NCBI GenBank assembly: GCA_964023205.1
Contig: OZ026848.1
Location: 3,028,501 to 3,092,500 of the forward strand
Direction: 5' to 3'
Length of the DNA stretch: 64,000 nucleotides
Source of the DNA: Lutraria lutraria
Lineage: Eukaryota; Mollusca; Bivalvia; Venerida; Mactridae
The position numbers were made by a program, and so were the translations under genes. This document shows positions 60,605 to 64,000 of the stretch, piece by piece (position 1 is the stretch's first letter; the number at the start of each line of letters is the position of its first letter). A model generated the notes under the pieces. It searched no databases. It saw nothing but the letters and a program-made list of their open reading frames with translations, and was not told the origin of the DNA.

Positions 60605-61057
60605 CCTGGGGCATCATATGTTGATGCCTTTTCTATTGATTGGTCAAAATTCAAACCTTACATATTTCCACCATTTAATTTAATTGGTAAAGTTATGTCA
60701 AAAACTTTACAAGATAACGTTGAAAAAGCAATTTTAGTTTTTCCATATTTGACATCACAAGCATGGTTTCCATTATTGTTAGATAATATAATATCATGTC
60801 CAGTTAGATTACCAAGACATAAAGACCTTTTATCTCTTCCCCATAATAGGGAGAACCATCCAATGGATATAAAGATGCACGCAGCTATGATATCGGGACA
60901 GGGTTGGCGCGAAGAGGTATTCCAAGATCAATTGCGGAAATCATCGTCTCCTCGTGGAGTAGAGGTACACAGAAACAATATTGTTATGCGTGGAAACATT
61001 GGACACTTTGGCACCATACAAGGGGTACAAATCCATTCCAAGCCTCTGAGGTTGTAG
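60605..61057 (+). pseudogene. DIRS Dam-methylase-like C-terminal part of pol
   Basis: After the stop at 60602 the same frame stays open to TAG at 61055-61057. It carries VDAFSIDW, YIFPPFNLIGKV and LTSQAWFPLL. In position and motif order (DLFAS..N before, FPPF after) it matches the domain usually described as a Dam-like N6-adenine methyltransferase in DIRS1-like elements, with FPPF standing where NPPY occurs in phage enzymes. This is from memory of the family and not a search. The last about 50 codons overlap the recombinase gene in another frame. Confidence 0.6.
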
Positions 61058-61848
61058 TATTAAATTATTTACATTATTTACACAAGATTGGAAGGTCATA
61101 CTCGGTTTTAAATACTCACAAGGCGATGTTGACACAGACTCTACCATTTTTTGGTAACCAGTGGTGTAAAGACTTTCCTCTAATTACTCGTTTTATGAAG
61201 GGCTTATTTTTAAGCAAACCTCCAATTCCAAAATATAAATTCACTTGGGATGTTTCCAGTGTGTTAAATTTTCTATCATCATTATACCCATTGGAGTCTC
61301 TTTCTCTGAAGATGTTGACAATGAAAACTGTGGCTTTAGTTGCACTAGCTGCAGCACCAAGGGCACAAACTATAGTAGCTATGGACATTGATTATATGTT
61401 GAAAGCACAACATGAACTTATTTTTTGTTTTCCTGTGCTTTTGAAAACCTCTAGGAAAGGTAGTAATTACTCTATGAAGATTAAACATTTTACAGATGAA
61501 AAACTTTGTCCTATGCATACTTTGTTGTTTTATTTAGAAAAGACATCTCAAGTAAGATTGGATAATAATGTGTTTATTTCTTATGTAACCTACAAAAAAG
61601 TAACTACTAGTACAATCGCTAGATGGTTGAGAAATATTTTAGAATTATCAGACATTGACATTTCTGTGTTTAAGGCTCATAGTTTTAGAAGTGCATCAAC
61701 TTCTAAGGCTGCTAGTAGTGGTGGATGTTCATTAAAACAGATTTTAGATACTGCTAACTGGTCATCGGACAGGAATTTTAGAAAGTTTTACTATAGAAAC
61801 TCAGTGAATAATGAGGACATGTCGTACATTCAATCAGTTTTTGCTTAA
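60904..61848 (+). CDS. DIRS tyrosine recombinase
   Basis: An uninterrupted frame of 314 codons from TTG 60904 to TAA at 61846-61848. The frame is open from 60850 but contains no ATG before the core-binding domain, so the true start is unknown. It may be reached by frameshift or reinitiation from pol, which it overlaps by about 150 bases. The N-terminal part has RGTQKQYCYAWKHW, typical of the SAM-like core-binding domain. The catalytic set is complete: R153 (AAPRAQT), H259 and R262 (HSFR), W286 and the tyrosine pair Y296/Y297 (KFYYR). It would integrate the circular DNA copy at a short matching site. It is the only fully intact gene of the element. Confidence 0.88.
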   Translation: MARRGIPRSIAEIIVSSWSRGTQKQYCYAWKHWTLWHHTRGTNPFQASEVVVLNYLHYLHKIGRSYSVLNTHKAMLTQTLPFFGNQWCKDFPLITRFMKGLFLSKPPIPKYKFTWDVSSVLNFLSSLYPLESLSLKMLTMKTVALVALAAAPRAQTIVAMDIDYMLKAQHELIFCFPVLLKTSRKGSNYSMKIKHFTDEKLCPMHTLLFYLEKTSQVRLDNNVFISYVTYKKVTTSTIARWLRNILELSDIDISVFKAHSFRSASTSKAASSGGCSLKQILDTANWSSDRNFRKFYYRNSVNNEDMSYIQSVFA

Positions 61849-61971
61849 GAGTTATGATATGATTATAGAATTGTGATTGTTATTAATTCAGAAGAATAAG
61901 AATTCTTTAAGTTGTTGAAAGTTGTTATTTTTATGTTATCTTTCTTTGACTAGTTCTGTTGCACTTTAAAG

Positions 61972-62088
61972 ATGCTGTGTTTACATGTGAAAGCCGAAGG
62001 CTTACGGAAAAAAATAGCCCCTCATCCAAGCTTTAGTGATGGATGTGGGGCATTATTAGAGTAAGCCGGAGGCCGAGCATGTAAACAC
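61972..62088 (+). repeat. internal complementary region of the DIRS element
   Basis: 61972-62011 is the exact reverse complement of the first 40 bases (57410-57449). 62013-62088 is the reverse complement of the last 76 bases (62298-62373). One A (62012) lies between. The region therefore records the joined ends of the element and would serve as the template for completing both termini and forming the circle. Confidence 0.93.
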
Positions 62089-62185
62089 CCTCCCATTGTG
62101 GTATATGATGAAGTTATGGTATATGTAAATGATTTTTTCCCACCCATATGAAGGGTGGCAACAAAACAAGTATATTACTTTAAAT

Positions 62186-62373
62186 TATGAGAACTTCCGG
62201 TATAACTATATCCGGTCAAATAGAGGACTGGTTCCCGACTCGTTTCATTTTATGAACGTTAAATAGCGATGCTATCAGAACGTAAGATTGATATGCTGTG
62301 TTTACATGCTCGGCCTCCGGCTTACTCTAATAATGCCCCACATCCATCACTAAAGCTTGGATGAGGGGCTATT
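62186..62373 (-). repeat. right inverted terminal repeat of the DIRS element
   Basis: Core 62186-62308 pairs with the left repeat. The outer 65 bases (62309-62373) are specific to the right end and end GATGAGGGGCTATT. They contain CGGCCTCCGGCTTAC, a variant of the hairpin word at the left end. Confidence 0.93.
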
Positions 62374-64000
62374 AGTCCATAAAACACATAAGTGTGAAAC
62401 AAAATTTGTGCATACAAGAACTGATCAGTGATTTGCAGATTACGGAGCAAACATTTCAGTATGTTTCAAAAAGGTCGAAACATTTTATCCCATTTGCTAT
62501 TAGAACAAGGTGGCACAATTAAATGAAGTCATTATTTTTTACGTCATGGTTGTGTTGAATTGATTTACACATGAACGTACAAGTACGGACAGATCGATCC
62601 ATAAATGCTCAATAAATTTCATAAATCGGTCCAAAATTGCTACGTACGTGCAAAATGTCACTCTGATTGCACCATTTTCAATACCCCATAAACACACCAA
62701 GATAACCATTTGGGATTTTGAACATTGTTCCGCAGATTACATACTGCCGTTATTTCTTCATTTGATCATTTCGGTTTAATCAAAGGCGGTGAATTGTTTT
62801 AGAAGTCGGTATCAAAGAAAATTTGTTTACAGCAAAAGGACGCCGACATTCTATGGTCCAATTTTGGAGACGAATTTAGTTTTCATTGTTCGCCTTTTCG
62901 ATTCAGTAAATAACCCGTTCGTGTAGTCATGTGATCAACTTGGGAGAATATTGTTTGTATGTTATACACGTATGTATTTATAAGAAATGTATTTTTATTT
63001 TCTCACATGTTTAGCATTGTAAACAGAACGTGCGTAACTTTATAAATTCAATACAATGACATATTGACTGCGTAACAATAATTTGTGCAATAGGTTTTGG
63101 GGCGAAATTAAGATGGACTGGTTCTATGTAAAATACGCATTTTTCTGCTCCGAAAATCATGGTATGAAGATTAATCTACACTATTTATAGAATCAGTCGC
63201 TGATTGGACTTACTAAAACAGATTACTGTTACTCAATTCATATTCCCGACGACTGGGAAAAACGCAGCGCTTATAGAGTGAAATACGTAAGCAAATGGTT
63301 TAATGCGTACTTGTACGTCCGAGATTTTTTAGCAATGCATTTTCTGATAAAAAATATGCGTGATTACGCGTGTACGTGTCTTATCTGGAGCACTGAGAAC
63401 AGTTGATGATTATGTGAATGTGCTATAAAAATCCATACAGTGAAATCAACTCTATGAGACATGGTATCAACCAATCTAAATGCAACCATAATTGGTAACA
63501 ATACTAACACATTTATTACTTCCTAAATATACTGTACAGAACAATTTACTCCATACTTTATGATATTCATCTGCATGCTTTAAGTTTAACAAGAAAAATT
63601 AACATGTTTTCTTACAGTTACATGTAAAAGATTGTTAAGAATGGCTATATATGAAAAGAAAAAGAATTTATTGTTTAACCCTGCAAAATCTATATATAGA
63701 ATATACATTGCCAATTGTAATAAAACAAACAAGATAACTATTTATGACATAATACTGACAGGATACAACAGTTAATTGTTATAACATCTCAATTACCAGT
63801 ATGTTCATGTCTGTATTTGGTCGTGTCCAAACAATACCAACTACATGAACCATTCTTATATTACACAGGGTAATAACAGTTAACAGATCTATGATCCTTT
63901 TAGACAAAGCACTTAATTCAATTACAACCAATTAGTATGTATCTGGTACTTTAATGAATATAAGTCAAGGGACCATGATTTGTGCTCAAGATATCAAGAT
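62374..64000. other. gene-free stretch right of the DIRS element
   Basis: Somewhat richer in CpG at 62560-63380 (ACGTACAAGTACGG, GCGTACTTGTACGTCC), which may be an unrecognised repeat. No exon is supported. Confidence 0.35.

Larger units (their letters stand above)
57410..62373 (+). mobile_element. DIRS-type tyrosine-recombinase retrotransposon
   Basis: 4964 bp. Inverted terminal repeats and an internal complementary region identify the DIRS1-like architecture, in which a circular intermediate is integrated by a tyrosine recombinase rather than an integrase. Coding order on the plus strand is gag, reverse transcriptase, RNase H, Dam-like domain, tyrosine recombinase. No target duplication is seen at the borders, as expected for this mechanism. 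Gag has one stop. Pol has two compensating indels and one stop. The recombinase frame is complete. The near-identity of the terminal repeats suggests a fairly recent insertion. It lies at least 2 kb from any other recognised feature. Confidence 0.93.

Noticed and set aside
62560..63330. Inverted ACGTACAAGTACGG and GCGTACTTGTACGTCC as ends of a transposon
   Set aside because: Similarity does not extend beyond about 14 bases and no target duplication is visible.

Overview
The window looks like a piece of AT-rich metazoan nuclear DNA, most likely from a mollusc and probably a bivalve. It has sparse, intron-split genes, dense short palindromic DNA transposons, tRNA-derived SINEs ending in a CAAACAAACAAA-type tail, and dispersed non-coding repeats with 'GACCTTGACCTTTGA' phrases that I associate with bivalve genomes. 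Species identity is an inference. No bacterial, organellar or rRNA features are visible.

Host genes are few. The clearest is a two-exon class A G-protein-coupled receptor on the minus strand (coding 20072-19185 joined to 18607-18428, 355 residues). It has all seven helices, CWLP in helix 6, NPIIY in helix 7, and HKY in place of DRY. A second minus-strand gene of unknown function ends at 2026. Its last coding exon (2026-3077) encodes a serine-rich, basic tail, and a phase-compatible 66-base exon lies at 9798-9863. A third, weak minus-strand candidate is a cysteine-rich exon at 6571-6791.

The outstanding object is a DIRS-type tyrosine-recombinase retrotransposon at 57410-62373. It has near-identical inverted terminal repeats (122 of 123 core bases). 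An internal complementary region (61972-62088) fuses the reverse complements of its two ends. It carries a Gly/Arg-rich gag, RT, RNase H, a Dam-methylase-like tail and an intact tyrosine recombinase. Gag and pol overlap, with a canonical -1 slippery heptamer (CCCAAAC, 59006-59012) in the correct phase. Gag and pol carry stops and frameshifts, so this copy is defective in pol but keeps its recombinase.

Most of the rest is non-autonomous DNA transposons. A 4.3-kb hAT-like element (12803-17102, target duplication AATATTAC) has two symmetric subterminal arrays of the palindrome TTCATGAA. A 900-bp element (53105-54004) has subterminal CTCGTCC motifs. Others are a TA-flanked pogo/Tigger-like element (33394-34342), a fossil mariner (50295-51312) nested in another repeat, a TTAA-flanked MITE (48790-49136), a 1.5-kb TIR element (41965-43443), and several MITE families with two to six copies each. 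An inverted duplication at 44062-44529 places two ATGGCG-starting short reading frames head to head.

Tandem repeats are a 162-bp satellite (36610-38080) running into a CTAA/CTCA microsatellite, a 46-bp array (47240-47475), a 27-bp array (52645-53080) and a degenerate 17-bp array (40320-40436). Long stretches between these hold nothing I can support.
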